This document shows, piece after piece, positions 36,343 through 47,250 of a stretch of 64,000 nt of DNA (position 1 is its first letter; each line of letters opens with the position of its first letter). Source of the stretch: Symsagittifera roscoffensis (Eukaryota > Xenacoelomorpha > Acoela > Convolutidae); contig NC_087070.1 in the NCBI RefSeq assembly GCF_963678635.1, positions 41,545,831 through 41,609,830 of the forward strand. Direction: 5' to 3'. Position numbers and translations under genes: made by a program. The notes beneath the pieces were generated by a model. The model was not told the DNA's origin and made no database searches. It was given only the letters and a program-made list of their open reading frames with translations.

Positions 36343-36890
36343 CTAAACGACTGAAGACATGTGCGTATTTTTCGCAAAGAAAGAACTCCAATAATCTGAC
36401 ATCGGATCCTGGGAAATATTCTCCAGCAATTGAACGGATTCAGTTTTCAATTGTGTAGTAACTACACCTAGTTGCTCCTGCAGATCCAAGCCTAGAAGAT
36501 AACGAGTTCTGTTTTCCGAAATGAGGAACTGAGCGTTATCCACATTCCAGCCGCTAGAAGAAATCAGGTTTGAATCGACCCGAGGAGACGAATATGCTGC
36601 TTATTGTAGTCAACGTACAAAGTGTCTATAGGGTATCGTGTGATATCCCGAAACTCATTTGAAGGGTTTTGTTGCAAAGTTAAGTCACAGGTACGTTTAT
36701 TCAGGAACGAAACTGGGCTTCCTATATCAACAGTTGATTAGAAAAAACTGTAACGTGAACGCAACTGAATACTGAGACTCCTGGATTTTCTTCCGCTTGA
36801 CTTGAGTGTTTCAATACTGTTAATCCTGACAGCGGATTCCAATAGTAAAACTCCGTATTCTGGTTCACTGTCATGCTCAACATCTATGAA
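36343..36890 (-). pseudogene. Gypsy protease-RT linker region
   Basis: 36343-36543 encodes FLISENRTRYLLGLDLQEQLGV, the end of a Gypsy aspartic protease domain. The preceding part is decayed. Confidence 0.65.
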
Positions 36891-36893
36891 ATT

Positions 36894-38057
36894 TCAATCT
36901 ATAGAGAGACCTGATTTTTCTTCATTTTCCTGAACCAGATTTACTCGTCGTTTCGACGAATTGCAGCACTTTGCGAAATGACCACGTTTCCTACAGAGGT
37001 TACACGTCCGGACTAAAAGTATTACCACAGAAGTAACATGACTTATTCCCTTGGTTCTTTTGCGAGATTTGTCGATTGTTTTGATTCTGAGGATAGTTAC
37101 GTTTTCCTCTAGATGAATGAATCGAGAAAGTTGGTTCCTGTTTAACCTTAATGGCGTTTGAATGCTGATTATGAGGGAGTAGTTTCTGGATTTGGGCAGA
37201 CGTCCTTGCACCTTTTTCGCACTCAAGTGCGAGTTTAAGAGTGTCATCAAGATCCGCCTTAGCCTTAATAAATTGTTGTTGAACATCTACATCTCGAATT
37301 CGTCCAATAAAAGATCTTTTAATGTCTCCCTTTCCTGGGCATTCGGCCAATTACACAGGAGGGCCACTTGAGCAAAAAGACGAGCGTAAAATGATGAGAA
37401 AGTATCATTTTCAAGCATTAATACTAAATTATACAGCTTGATGCGTTCAACCGTATAGTCCCGTTTGACCTTGAATAACGTTTCACAGCCATTATGAAAT
37501 TCTCGATAGGGGATAGCGCTGATATCCGTGTGAGGAAAAAAGTCCGCAAAACGTCTCTTCCCTTCGTTCCCCAATGCAGAGAACAATCGAGACTTCAGGC
37601 GAGCCTCAGCTTCGTGGAAGAACCAATTCTGACTGATTCGAGGACCTTTTTTTCTCCTTTCAATATTTAGCTCGTTAATTCTTCGAATTGCCGCTTGTTC
37701 TCTCTGTCTTCGAGCCTCAACCGCTCCTGCGTGTTCACCATCAGCAACTATCTCAGTTTCTGGAGATGGTTCATCAAGGACCTCTGCGGGTTCGATTAGA
37801 AGATCGTGAGGGTTGATGTTATCTTTCAGACCAGCGGCCAAGAAAAGTTGACCTATCCACGATTCCCAAACGAATGGCGGGTTAATAAAAGCTTTCGCCC
37901 AGAAAGGGGGAATGCCTAACAGGTCAGTCCTGTCTTCGTTCACAGGAACTGCTGGCTGCGCAATGAAATTTGCCGAGATTTTAGAGTGAAAACTGGGTTG
38001 ATCATCAATAAGTAAATTGTTTTGTTGAATAGAATAATTAGTTACTTGAATCAACAT
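36894..38057 (-). pseudogene. Gypsy gag region
   Basis: 37287-38057 (256 codons) is a capsid-like gag with a Glu/Arg-rich N-terminal half (EARRQREQAAIRRINELNIE). A capsid-type segment follows, AIPYREFHNGCETLFKVKRD to SSFYARLFAQVALLCNWPN. The next frames hold two zinc knuckles, CYFCG and CNLCRKRGHFAKCC. It is broken. Confidence 0.85.
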
Positions 38058-38293
38058 AGTTGCATAGTTTCAATTTATTCTTGAGTTCAGAATTTTATCC
38101 TGAATAACAATGAGGATGAGAGAGAATCAAGGACATCAAACAAACGATGTATATAGCAAAGAGTGAGCACTCACAGCGTGGTATTTTGTACAGGTTAGAA
38201 CTATGACCTTGGTTAATGAAATTTACATAAATCTGCAGCAAGACTGCAAAATGACAAGTTGAATAACGAGGTACCGAAGATCGCCTCACGACT
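37971..38293 (-). repeat. Gypsy 5' LTR
   Basis: The partner of 32673-32996, with the same landmarks in the same order. It starts (plus strand) TGCCGAGATTTTAGAGTG and ends GATCGCCTCACGAC. Confidence 0.92.
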
Positions 38294-38322
38294 CCCTCGA
38301 GAAAAACCTGCATCCGCCCCTG

Positions 38323-40569
38323 CCTTGTTATACTAGTCCTGTAGTTCCGCCCTCGAATAAATGTGAGATGTTTATGCTTGAGTTGATTTTATAAATCCGT
38401 CAATTTTTGTCAATCGTAGTCATACTTGTACATTTATGAAAAAAAAAAATTTACAAATCCGGACGGATAACAGGCATCCATAGCAGGGGTGTAGTGGTTG
38501 TTGTATGCATTTCCATATTACAGCGTTAGTTACCATTAAGCGTACTCAACAATTTTTTTTCTGTATTCATTGGAGCCATTTTTTTTGTCATTTTTTTGTC
38601 GTTTTTTGCTTGTCGTTTTTTTATGTTTTGCCTTATTTGAAGGAAATTTCTTAAACAAATTAAAAATGGATTAATTCTATGCATAGGGCTATTCATTTTG
38701 TTCAGAACAGTTTCACTTTTATCTTCTATATTTTTAACATAGATTAAAATCATTTTGAACTGAAATGTTTCATGAAAACATTAAATGCTAGAAAGACTTC
38801 GAATGCAAAGTGAAAATACCGTGCAATTGTTGCAGCTGAAAAGCACTTGATGGATAAAAATAAAAAGATTAGGATCTTCATATCTTAATCTATAAGTATA
38901 CAAAGATAGAAGGTACTCGTTTAGAATTATGGTTCCGAAAAACTACATATGGTCCCATATTAAAACCAGACAACGTTTTTACAGGTAGTTTCAAAGTTTT
39001 GCTAGTCAATTGATATTTTCGATAAGTTCATTTTAAAGAAAAAGAACTTAGCTTTGTCAGATTAACAGGATGTTGCAAGTTTTTCCTTGATTTTTATCTA
39101 CTTGAAGTTCTTTGAGTATAATCAAACCCGTCTGGCGATACCGCACTTCTAAACGGCATTTTGAATCAGACTCATCAAACACCATGTGACTTTACTTCTA
39201 AACGAAAACCACTTAGAGCTATCAAAACCAGATCTAATCTTTGAGCCGGACGCCAATTAACCCTACAGAACATTTTCACATTTTCGCTCTAACTCTTTTT
39301 CAGAGAATTTGTCACTGAACTGAATTCCGCTTTAATCAATACAGTTTGGTGGAGCTCTAATCTGCAAGTGCATGTCTTAAGGTCACAAAGTAGTTTTATG
39401 ACAGCAGTTAGCAATAAACATCAAAATAATTGGTTATACGTGGGAAGTTGCCAAACGGGGTTTTTATATATTTCTCATTGCTAGGGGAACGAAGAGTTAT
39501 TATAATCCGTTTGGAGCACACATGGATCATCGCTGCCATTTCCATTATTTATTTGTTGTTTTTATTGGATAAAAACAAACACCATAACATATCAGCGTCG
39601 AGCACTCCGATTCGGTCAATAAAGAAAAAAATTGTTAGGATTAAATTTTACCTTTTCTTTTTCGACTTTTGCGAAAAGCCGAAAATTCCGACTAGAATGG
39701 ACGGAAATAATTTTGATAATGTGAAGTTTTTTGAAGAAAGTGTTCACTCTAATAACACTTTCACTTAAGTGACAATGATACTTTTCGCGTCTAGATACAG
39801 ATTAATTGAACCAATTAGCGAGCGTATTTCAGTTGATTTTGTCTGGTTTCTGATCCGGGTTCATTCAGGTTCATACGCTTACACTTGTTCGAAATATCAT
39901 AGCATTAATTTACACTGGTTGAAGTATGCCAAATGCGTCGTAAACACATTTTGAAATAGGAAACTTAACAAAAAATTTTAAAAACGAAAACTTGAATTCC
40001 TCTTTTTACTTTCCTAATTGGATCTCTTTCCCCAAGCACAATTTAAAAGGTGATGGGTGGCCCAATTCGCCACCAACGCGTAAATACTCTTTGTTGTTCC
40101 GAGTTTTTACTAAAAAAACGCATCACCATATGCAAACATATCTGAATTCTTTTGGCACAGAAACGAAACATCTCTTCCCAGAAACCTGGTTTGCCAACAA
40201 ACCATATAATAAAATTTTGACACAAACTTGATAAATATTTTACTTGACTGCACACCAAGTTATCGTGGTAATTATTAAATAAATTTTGTTAATTGTGCGG
40301 TAATTTATACTTTGGTGCATCGGCTTTTTTGTAAAAGCTTAAGAAAAAACAGAATTGTTTCCCTCTTTCTCTCGATTTTAAGAAAAAAGACATTTTTTAA
40401 GAAAAAAAAAACAAAACTGATCGGAACAGGGCAAAACCTTGTTGAATATTCCGACAGTCCTTCAAAGTTTTTGAAACAGTTTTTGAAGACATTAATTGAA
40501 AAAAAATGATACACTTTTCAAACAAAAAAAAAGAACTCACAAATGAAACAACTTTCTAAAATTGAGACC
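38323..40569. other. Gene-poor DNA; one 525-base near-open frame
   Basis: No recognised gene. 39430-39954 on plus is one reading frame with a single TAA inside. Its first part has a hydrophobic segment (WIIAAISIIYLLFLLD) followed by a Lys-rich stretch, like a short membrane protein or chance A/T-rich sequence. The 79-codon frame at 39992-40231 is unrecognised. Confidence 0.35.
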
Positions 40570-40572
40570 AAG

Positions 40573-41685
40573 GCATCCCCGCACCGAGCGCCCATAGGTC
40601 ATAATCGATTATATTGTCATAATATGGTCAGTATCTATAAAATCACAAAAAAAACTATTATAATCCATTAAAAATGGATTATAATCCTAATATTCTTCAT
40701 GTCAATATAATCCTTTACAATCTGTTATAATCAATTAAAAATGATTTAAAATCATAATAATTTTATGCCAGTATAATCGACTATAATCGATTACAAACAA
40801 TTATTATGGATTTTTTCGAGAGGTTAATGAAGAAATCTGCAAATTTTTTAAAGTTATCTCATTTCTTGTTTAATGCAGTTGCAACCTATTACGTTTCATG
40901 AAATCTTATAATACACATTGAAATTTTTATTTTTTGTCTACTTTTTCAATTCATCTCAGTTAACCTCCCTTACTTTAAACCCCCAACCACCAGTTTACAC
41001 CCCCCACCCAGTTTATCCCCCCCCCCCCCCACCAGTTTACCCCCCCCCATCCCGTTTACCTACCCCTCAGTTTACCCCCTCCCTACCAGTTAACCACAAC
41101 CGCCACTCACCCCCCTTATGGTTGAACATGGGGGGATTAATTAATCGTTGACTTTGGGGGAGGGTACTTAAGAATTGACACCCACCGCCAACTTACCCAC
41201 TCCATGACAGTTTACAGCCCCCCAGTCCCCCTTGTTTACCCTCATCTAGTTGCCGAGGAGGTTAAAAAAATTTGAGAGGGTGACGTTGAGACTTCGCATT
41301 TAGTAAAAGACATGGCATGCAATTTGCAATTTTTTTGCAAAATTTGCAAAATTTCTGCAAAAAAAAATCAAATTTAGTTCTTAGAACAAAATTGATTATA
41401 CTCGGATATATTTGACTATAATGAATTTTTATTTAAAACAAAACGATTATAATGGTTTATCTTGGCAAAAAATAATGAATTTTCTTGCTAAAAATAATGG
41501 ATTATAATTGATTATAATGGATTATAATGGATTTTTTTTTTCAAAAATAATCGATTATAATGGCTAAATTATCAAATTTGTAGTCTGAATTTTACATCTG
41601 TAATGGATTATAGTGGACTATTTTTGTCTCGGGAGTCCATTATAATCAATTAGAGTCCATGGACGCTCGGTATGGGTGACTAGTT
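40573..41685. mobile_element. Foldback element with ATAATCGATTAT arms and a C-rich core
   Basis: The left end has CGCACCGAGCGCCCATAGG then TAATCGATTATA. The right end, read inverted, has CCATACCGAGCGTCCATGG then TAATTGATTATAATGG. Arms of several hundred bases are filled with variants of ATAATCGATTATAATGGATT, itself a near-palindrome. The centre (40978-41250) is a C-rich minisatellite. No coding capacity. Confidence 0.65.
40978..41250 (+). repeat. C-rich minisatellite (CCAGTTTACCCCC)n
   Basis: Loose tandem copies of CCAGTTTACCCCC with varying C runs, broken by a G-rich interval near 41120-41165. The proline-rich frame at 40918-41151 is repeat sequence, not a gene. Confidence 0.85.
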
Positions 41686-41689
41686 TTCA

Positions 41690-41780
41690 GATGATATGAA
41701 AATTTGAAACTGGTCTGGAGAAAAAACCACCCCGAGCACAGCGATTCCTTCTCTTTCTTCAAAAGTTTAACAGTCCGAAC
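41690..41780 (-). mobile_element. Family A, 5' end fragment
   Basis: Minus-strand reading begins GTTCGGACTGTTAAACTTTTG and runs through GTGCTCGGGGTGG, the family A left end. It directly abuts the right end of the next copy. Confidence 0.7.
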
Positions 41781-42285
41781 AAGAACACTGCTCGTATCAA
41801 GGAGAATCCCTGATTTTGTTTCCACCGCCTTTTGAGGCCAATGGAGTAGTGTTTGTGTTTAATAAGTGGTGATATTGTTTAAAAAAGCTTCGACACTAAA
41901 ATTAATTTTCAGTTTTGTGAAACCAAGCCCCCAGACGCTATGTAAGGCTTAAAGCGATATATTTATATTTCAGCGCAGTATTCAAAAGAGCAAGCAGCAT
42001 GCCTCATTTACAATTGAAAAAAATGATCCTGGGTTAAATCTCTTCTGACAAAGTAATAGCACGAAATTTATCGTGCGTTGATTATCTCAAAAGGGCCAAA
42101 TTGATGGTTTTTAAATCCCCATAAATTTACCAAACACAAGTCACGAGCAAGTTATATTGTTAAATTTGGGCTCAAGATAACAATAATATTTGACTGGTAT
42201 TAAAAAAAATTGTCAAGAATTGCTAGTTAAAAACTGAAGATAATCTGGAAAAATTTTTCGTCAGTTTCTTCGAAAATCGGAATAA
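41781..42285 (-). mobile_element. Family A copy, nearly full length
   Basis: The minus-strand 3' end GATACGAGCAGTGTTCTT is at 41781. The body shows CCAGACGCTATGTAAGGC, AGCACGAAATTTATCGTGCG and CCCCATAAATTTACCAAACA in inverted order relative to 59342-59877. The 5' tip is missing or worn. Confidence 0.75.
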
Positions 42286-42660
42286 AAAAATCCTATTACC
42301 ATTACGAGGCCAAACTTTGCACTGGATAGGCGCGCAATTTTGTGTCTTTATATTCCTGGATTCAGAAACAAGTCTTTAAACTGCGGCTGTGACTTTATGA
42401 ACTGCGAAAGTTAAAGTTTCCTAAGCGCACCGCAACTTTCGTTGTATTCTTTTTAAAAAAAATTCGTCTGAGTTTTTTAAGATATGTGTATGAGCCTGAA
42501 CTTCCGTTGAGAAATAGTGATAATTTATCAATACCTTACATGGCAATACCTGAGCCTTAAGATTATAAAAAAACTGTTCAATCGTTGAGATTAGATAAGA
42601 CTGTTGGTATACCAGGGCAAAACCATTGGAGTTCTGCTTTCATGATAAAACGTACCCGCA
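42286..42660. other. Spacer without recognised features
   Basis: About 370 bases of A/T-rich sequence between family A and the next foldback region. Nothing supportable. Confidence 0.4.
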
Positions 42661-43082
42661 TTTAAGAAAAGTGAAAACAAATCGATTATGATTATAAATA
42701 ATAATAATTATAAATATAATCGATTCCCATGTTACGTTCAGATAAGACAATTGGACTAAAATGGATTTAAATCCATTTTTTCTTGCCAAAACAAAATGCA
42801 TTATAATTAATTTTGAATCCATTATAATGGATTTTATAATAAGTATGAAATCACACTATAATGGATTTTTTTTCCACTTTATTTTTGTTTCGCGCTCAAA
42901 CTACAAAATGATTCCGTTTAAGGGGGGGAGCTGAACCTAAACGCTGGAGGGTGGGGGGAGCTGAACCTAAACTCAATATGGCAAAATGATTCCGTTCAGC
43001 TCCCCCCCCCCCTCCAACGTTTGCCCCTTTGCTCTTCTTCAATCCCCCTAATTTTTGCCCTATTGCTCACCTCTCCCACTGA

Positions 43083-43262
43083 ACCCCCACCCCCACCTGA
43101 ACCCAACCCCCTTCCATCTGAACCCCGAAACCCCCCCCCCCCCCCCACCACCAGAACCCATATACCCCCCACCTGAACCCATATACCCCCCCCACCCCAC
43201 CTGAACCCACTTACCCCCCACCTGAACCCACATACCCCCCCACCTGAACCCACATACCCCCC
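43083..43262 (+). repeat. C-rich minisatellite (CACCTGAACCCATATACCCC)n
   Basis: About eight imperfect units of CACCTGAACCCAYATACCCCCC with variable C runs. Glycine-rich frames on the minus strand (42996-43269) are the translation of this repeat. Confidence 0.88.
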
Positions 43263-44023
43263 CCTTCACTTGAACACGTTAAGTTGGGGGAGAGGGGAGT
43301 TTGCTGTAAATGGGCAAATGCTAGGGGGGTAATGTTGAGTAATATAAAAAGGTAACAAAAATATCAAAGTTAGGTAGAAGAAAATTCAATTGAACAAGCA
43401 ACCAACGTAACCAACTTTAATTTAAAACATAGAAAAGATTTTATGTGCGTTGAAATTTGCATCTCAGTAAAGTGGAAAAAAATAGATTATAGTTTAGTTT
43501 CATTGTCAGTGTCCACAAAAGTGAAAAAAAAATCGATTATAATGGATGAAAAAAGGATTTTGTTGCCTCGAAAAGTGGAAATATTATAATCCATTTTTAA
43601 TTGATTATAATCGATTTGTTTTCGTTTTTGTGGACACTGACAAGGAAACTCAATTATAATCAATTTTTATTCATGGAACTCCAAAGCTGGGAGGTTAAAA
43701 AATTGCTATATTGATTGAAAAACAGTGAAAGAAAAATTTTATAAAAAAGGAATTTTTATTTGAAACAACCTCCACACAATTTTTAAAAAACAGAGTGATA
43801 TATTTAGCATATAACCCCGCACTGAAGTTTCGTGGATAATAATCGATTATATTGGATTTTTATTGTCAGTCTCTACAAAAGAACAAAAATAATCGATTAG
43901 AATCGATTGAAAATGGATTATAATGATAAAATTTTTTAAGCAATAAAATCCCAATATAATCAATTATAATCGATTATTTTCAAAATAATTTAACAAAAGA
44001 AAAATAAACCATTTTAATCGATT

Positions 44024-44223
44024 NNNNNNNNNNNNNNNNNNNNNNNNNNNNNNNNNNNNNNNNNNNNNNNNNNNNNNNNNNNNNNNNNNNNNNNNNNNNN
44101 NNNNNNNNNNNNNNNNNNNNNNNNNNNNNNNNNNNNNNNNNNNNNNNNNNNNNNNNNNNNNNNNNNNNNNNNNNNNNNNNNNNNNNNNNNNNNNNNNNNN
44201 NNNNNNNNNNNNNNNNNNNNNNN
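44024..44223. other. Assembly gap (200 N)
   Basis: Exactly 200 unspecified bases inside the palindromic repeat region. A round number, so the true length is unknown. Confidence 0.99.
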
Positions 44224-44589
44224 CCCCTGGATGAACGTGTTCGTTCGAGTTTTGCAGAAAGTTGCAGAAATTAGAGTGATTATTTACAAAATTTAATCCA
44301 TTTTCATGGATTTTATGTACAAAAAATTAATCCATTATATTGAAAACAAAAATGGATTATAATCGATTATAATGAATTACAATGGATTTAAATTTTTCCG
44401 AAATAATCGATTTTAATTGATTAAAAATCGATTACGTGGTCTAAATTTGACATGATAATCGATTATATTGACAACATTTTAGTCAACGAAAATCCATTAT
44501 AATCGATTATTACCCATGAAACTTCGGTGCGGGATGTTTTAACCAGATTAAAAAGCAAGCCTCAATGCAATTTGGCCAGAACAAAAATT

Positions 44590-44860
44590 TTTGTATCAGG
44601 GCGAAACTATCAGGCCTGATTATTTTCCAATGGACTTTTCCACCTCTACAAAAAAGCCTTCGCTTTGCTTTGCAAAATTAATAAAATTTTCGGAAAAAAA
44701 TAAAAAAACAAGTTCCCCCACAAACCAATAAAGTTGAAATCAAAATAAATTAGCAAAAGAGGTGATATTTAAATCCCCATAACTTTACAAAAAAAGATCA
44801 CAAGTGCATTTGGAGAATATTTCAGACAAGCTGCACTAAAAAAAGTCTTTTTTAGGACAG
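44590..44860 (-). mobile_element. Family A copy, strongly degraded
   Basis: GTATCAGGGCGAAACTATCAGG resembles the family A hairpin end read inverted. AAATCCCCATAACTTTACAA at about 44770 matches its middle. The rest is too worn to place. Confidence 0.45.
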
Positions 44861-45788
44861 TATGATCTAAAATTTCAACAAAATCATTTGTTTAAATAAA
44901 AAAAATTGACAAAAAAACACTCCAATGGTAAATATTCAAATTTTTTTCGAGTGGTAACAATAATATTGTTTTTGGAACTTATTGGTACTTCACATACTCA
45001 TTCTTCTAAAAAAAATTCACAAGCACAAATCTATTTTATGTCTGCAAACTACTTTTATTGCAATGCGGCACCAATTTTTTCATAAACTTCAAAGTGTTTG
45101 AGCGGCATCTGAGCTTTGAAAATAAACAGTATTTTCACCTCAGCAATTCAGCTTTATTACTCAAGACAAAGTTATGAAGCACCATCAATTTTCATGAGAC
45201 AGCTTCGTCTGCTTTTTTAGCAAAGCTATTACCAGTTCCAAGCTAATCTTAAGGATTCGTTACTTGATTGTTATTTAGTTAAAGGGATCGATACTACAAT
45301 TTTACACCCGGTAGGTTGGAATTTTTTTTTGACTAAAATTGTGTCAGTCTTCTTTGATTTAAAATCCGAATTCATATGATGTAGCTGTGAAAATCTGTCA
45401 TTTTAATTTGTCCAACTATAAAAATGTGGCAATTTGAAGCTCTTAAATTAATGTTATCTTGTAAATAGTCTCGCTTTTATTGAAGCCTAAAAGTTCGTTC
45501 GGATGTGGTGAAAAATAACAAAATCGGGTTTTTATGATGCGATGAACAACAAAGCTCGGCTGAATATTTACGCAAAAATGTTTACGCAAAAATTGGCATC
45601 TTCATTTTGGAAAAAAAAAAGCAAATATGTTATTGTGAAACAAAGTTTTGCTCAAAATTACAAAATTGAGCGAAAACGGTTTTTCAAGGCGCTACAAGAA
45701 CTCCGAGATGAAAAAGCAAATAAATAAAAGTAAATTCATAAACAAGAACGCGCTTTTGCGCTTTCTCCAAAACTCAATTCTATACTTA
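44861..45788. other. Gene-poor DNA
   Basis: No supportable gene. A 61-codon Lys-rich frame at 45542-45727 (MNNKARLNIYAKMFTQ...) is unrecognised and short enough for chance. Confidence 0.4.
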
Positions 45789-46187
45789 CACGAGACTGCT
45801 ATCATCAGGACGAAACGCTGAATGTTCCGACTACCTTGTAAGGTTATGATTTATGATTTTGGATTTATGATTAGGAAATTTATCCACCACACGTTATGTA
45901 CAAAGTGGTATAGTTGCATAACGTAAAAAAAATTAAATTAAAGCAAATAGCTTGCCTCTATTTAATATTAAACATTTTTTTAAGACGGATTAAAATTCCG
46001 CTTGCGTGTTAATAGCACAAAATATATCGCGCATTAATAATCCCAATTCAACCAAATTCTTAATTTTTGAATCCTCGTAACTTTTCGAAAATAGTTCACA
46101 CAAAAATATTTTTAAAAATTTCTAATTTTAATTTTCTAAAACCGCTCGAGCACAAATATACCTTCACTCTCTTCAAAAGTCGGTCCA
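45789..46187 (-). mobile_element. Family A copy
   Basis: Minus-strand copy of ~400 bases with small deletions. Landmarks include GAATGTTCCGACTACC, CACACGTTATGTACAAAGTG, TTAATAGCACAAAATATATC and the left end CTCGAGCACAAATATACC ... AAGTCGGTCC. Confidence 0.8.
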
Positions 46188-46882
46188 AAAACGGTTAATG
46201 TACAAATAATATGCAACACAAAAAGCACCAACTCGTCGCAAACCAAATTTTTCAGCATCCATCACTTAGCAGTTTTGCGAAACATGCCATATCAGATCCC
46301 GCATCCTCAATGGCATGCCATTTGGTTGCTGTGCATACCTAAATTTTTCAAATAAAATTTTTATTTGTTATTCTTAACTGCTCTGCAGCGAATCATCGCT
46401 TTTTGAAATGCTACAAATTGTCGCGCGCGACCAATTCTTACTTGCAATAAATGATTGCCTCGCAATTAAATACACATAAACTGGTCTCGGTTTGTAACAT
46501 TTTGACTATTTTGATATTTTTGTTGATTTAAAAAACCTTTGTAGTGCCAAACATCAAGTTTTGAAATTTTTTTTGGATAGTTTGTGGTGTGAATCAAGTC
46601 TTAGGTTCTGAAACTTAAGTGAATAATTTGTGATGTCGTGTATTAAGTTGAAAAAAAAACTCTCCAATTTAATTTGGAATTATTAAAATGGTTTTCAAGA
46701 ATTAACATCTCCACCATGAAGTTCAAAAAATAAAATGACCTCTCTAGAAAAATGAACTAAAAGCTTAAGAAAAAAAACTTTCAGATCGTGAACATCTTGT
46801 TATCATTCTCTAGTTTGAATCAATTTCCGCCTAACTTCACTCAAAATGCTGGTTCAAAGAATCATCATTCCCCTTGATCCAC
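46188..46882. other. Gene-poor DNA
   Basis: No gene or repeat recognised. The last eight bases (46875-46882, TGATCCAC) are the left target duplication of the next element. Confidence 0.4.
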
Positions 46883-47197
46883 GGGTCTTTTCGGTTATAC
46901 CCCCCTCCTAAATAAATAAATTTGGCAATCCAATTTTCGAGTTGAAATTGAAAGCTCGAAAGCGAGTGAAACAAACAATTAAATACAACTCGTGTGCGAT
47001 TAGCAGCTGCTCGATTAGGAAACCTAGTGATTAGGAAACAAAATTTGCCATAAACTTTTGTTTCCTAATCGAGCAGCTGCTAATCGCACACGAATGGTAT
47101 TTAATTGTTTGTTTCACTCGCTTTCGCGCTTTCAATTTCAACTCGAAATTGAATTGCTAAATTTATCCATTTAGGGGGGGTATAACCGAAAAGATCC
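46883..47197. mobile_element. 315-bp foldback MITE with exact 8-bp target duplication
   Basis: Two arms of ~140 bases form a near-perfect inverted repeat around a ~35-base loop. The ends are GGGTCTTTTCGGTTATACCC and, inverted, GGATCTTTTCGGTTATACCC. Both flanks are TGATCCAC (46875-46882 and 47198-47205). An 8-base duplication fits hAT, P or Merlin-type elements. No coding capacity. Confidence 0.88.
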
Positions 47198-47250
47198 TGA
47201 TCCACTTCCGACCGACTTCCGCAAAAACACGGATTTCCGTCTTAAAGAAG

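Larger units (their letters stand above)
32673..38293 (-). mobile_element. Gypsy-type LTR retrotransposon, old and broken
   Basis: A 5.6-kb minus-strand element. LTRs of ~323 bases (TGTCGTGAGGCGA...CTCGGCA on its own strand) lie at both ends and are visibly more diverged than those of the BEL/Pao element, so it is older. Gag, protease, reverse transcriptase, RNase H and integrase regions follow in Gypsy order. There are many breaks, and the integrase part is the most decayed. No envelope-like region is seen. No clear target duplication is visible. It sits inside the CAGGGGCGG-ended element. Confidence 0.93.
32323..38322 (+). mobile_element. CAGGGGCGG-ended non-autonomous DNA element, split by a Gypsy element
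   Basis: The left part, 32323-32672, starts CAGGTCCGGATTCGACCTCC and matches the minus-strand copy at 48300-48661 over its length (CAGATATCCATTTTTGGC, GGCGCCT/GGCGCC, GCTCAGAAAATCAATTTGGT). The right part, 38294-38322, is an inverted CAGGGGCGGATGCAGG end. The flanks read CCTTATAC (left) and CCTTGTTATAC (right), which could be an 8-base target duplication with a small later insertion. These ends are of hAT type by analogy. No transposase is present. The middle is the Gypsy insertion. Confidence 0.6.
42661..44545. mobile_element. Second ATAATCGATTAT foldback region with C-rich core and assembly gap
   Basis: It has the same composition as 40573-41685: near-palindromic ATAATCGATTATAATGG arrays on both sides of a C-rich minisatellite. 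Two clear internal inverted pairs are seen. At 43480-43670, TTGTCAGTGTCCACAAAAG faces CTTTTGTGGACACTGACAA-like sequence. At 43813-43850 against 44490-44545, CCCGCACTGAAGTTTCGTGG faces CCCGCACCGAAGTTTCATGG read inverted. The second pair probably marks one element's ends (43813-44545). The left boundary of the region is uncertain. Confidence 0.6.

Noticed and set aside
32673-38293. Envelope gene in the Gypsy element
   Set aside because: No signal peptide, fusion-peptide or transmembrane segment is visible between integrase and the 3' LTR.
39430-39954. Near-open 525-base frame with one stop and a hydrophobic segment
   Set aside because: No domain, no splice support and A/T-rich composition; kept only as a note in the regional entry.
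40918-41151. Proline-rich frame (VYTPHPVYPPPPPPVYPPPS)
   Set aside because: Translation of the CCAGTTTACCCCC minisatellite.
42996-43269. Glycine-rich protein frames on the minus strand
   Set aside because: They are the C-rich minisatellite read in reverse.
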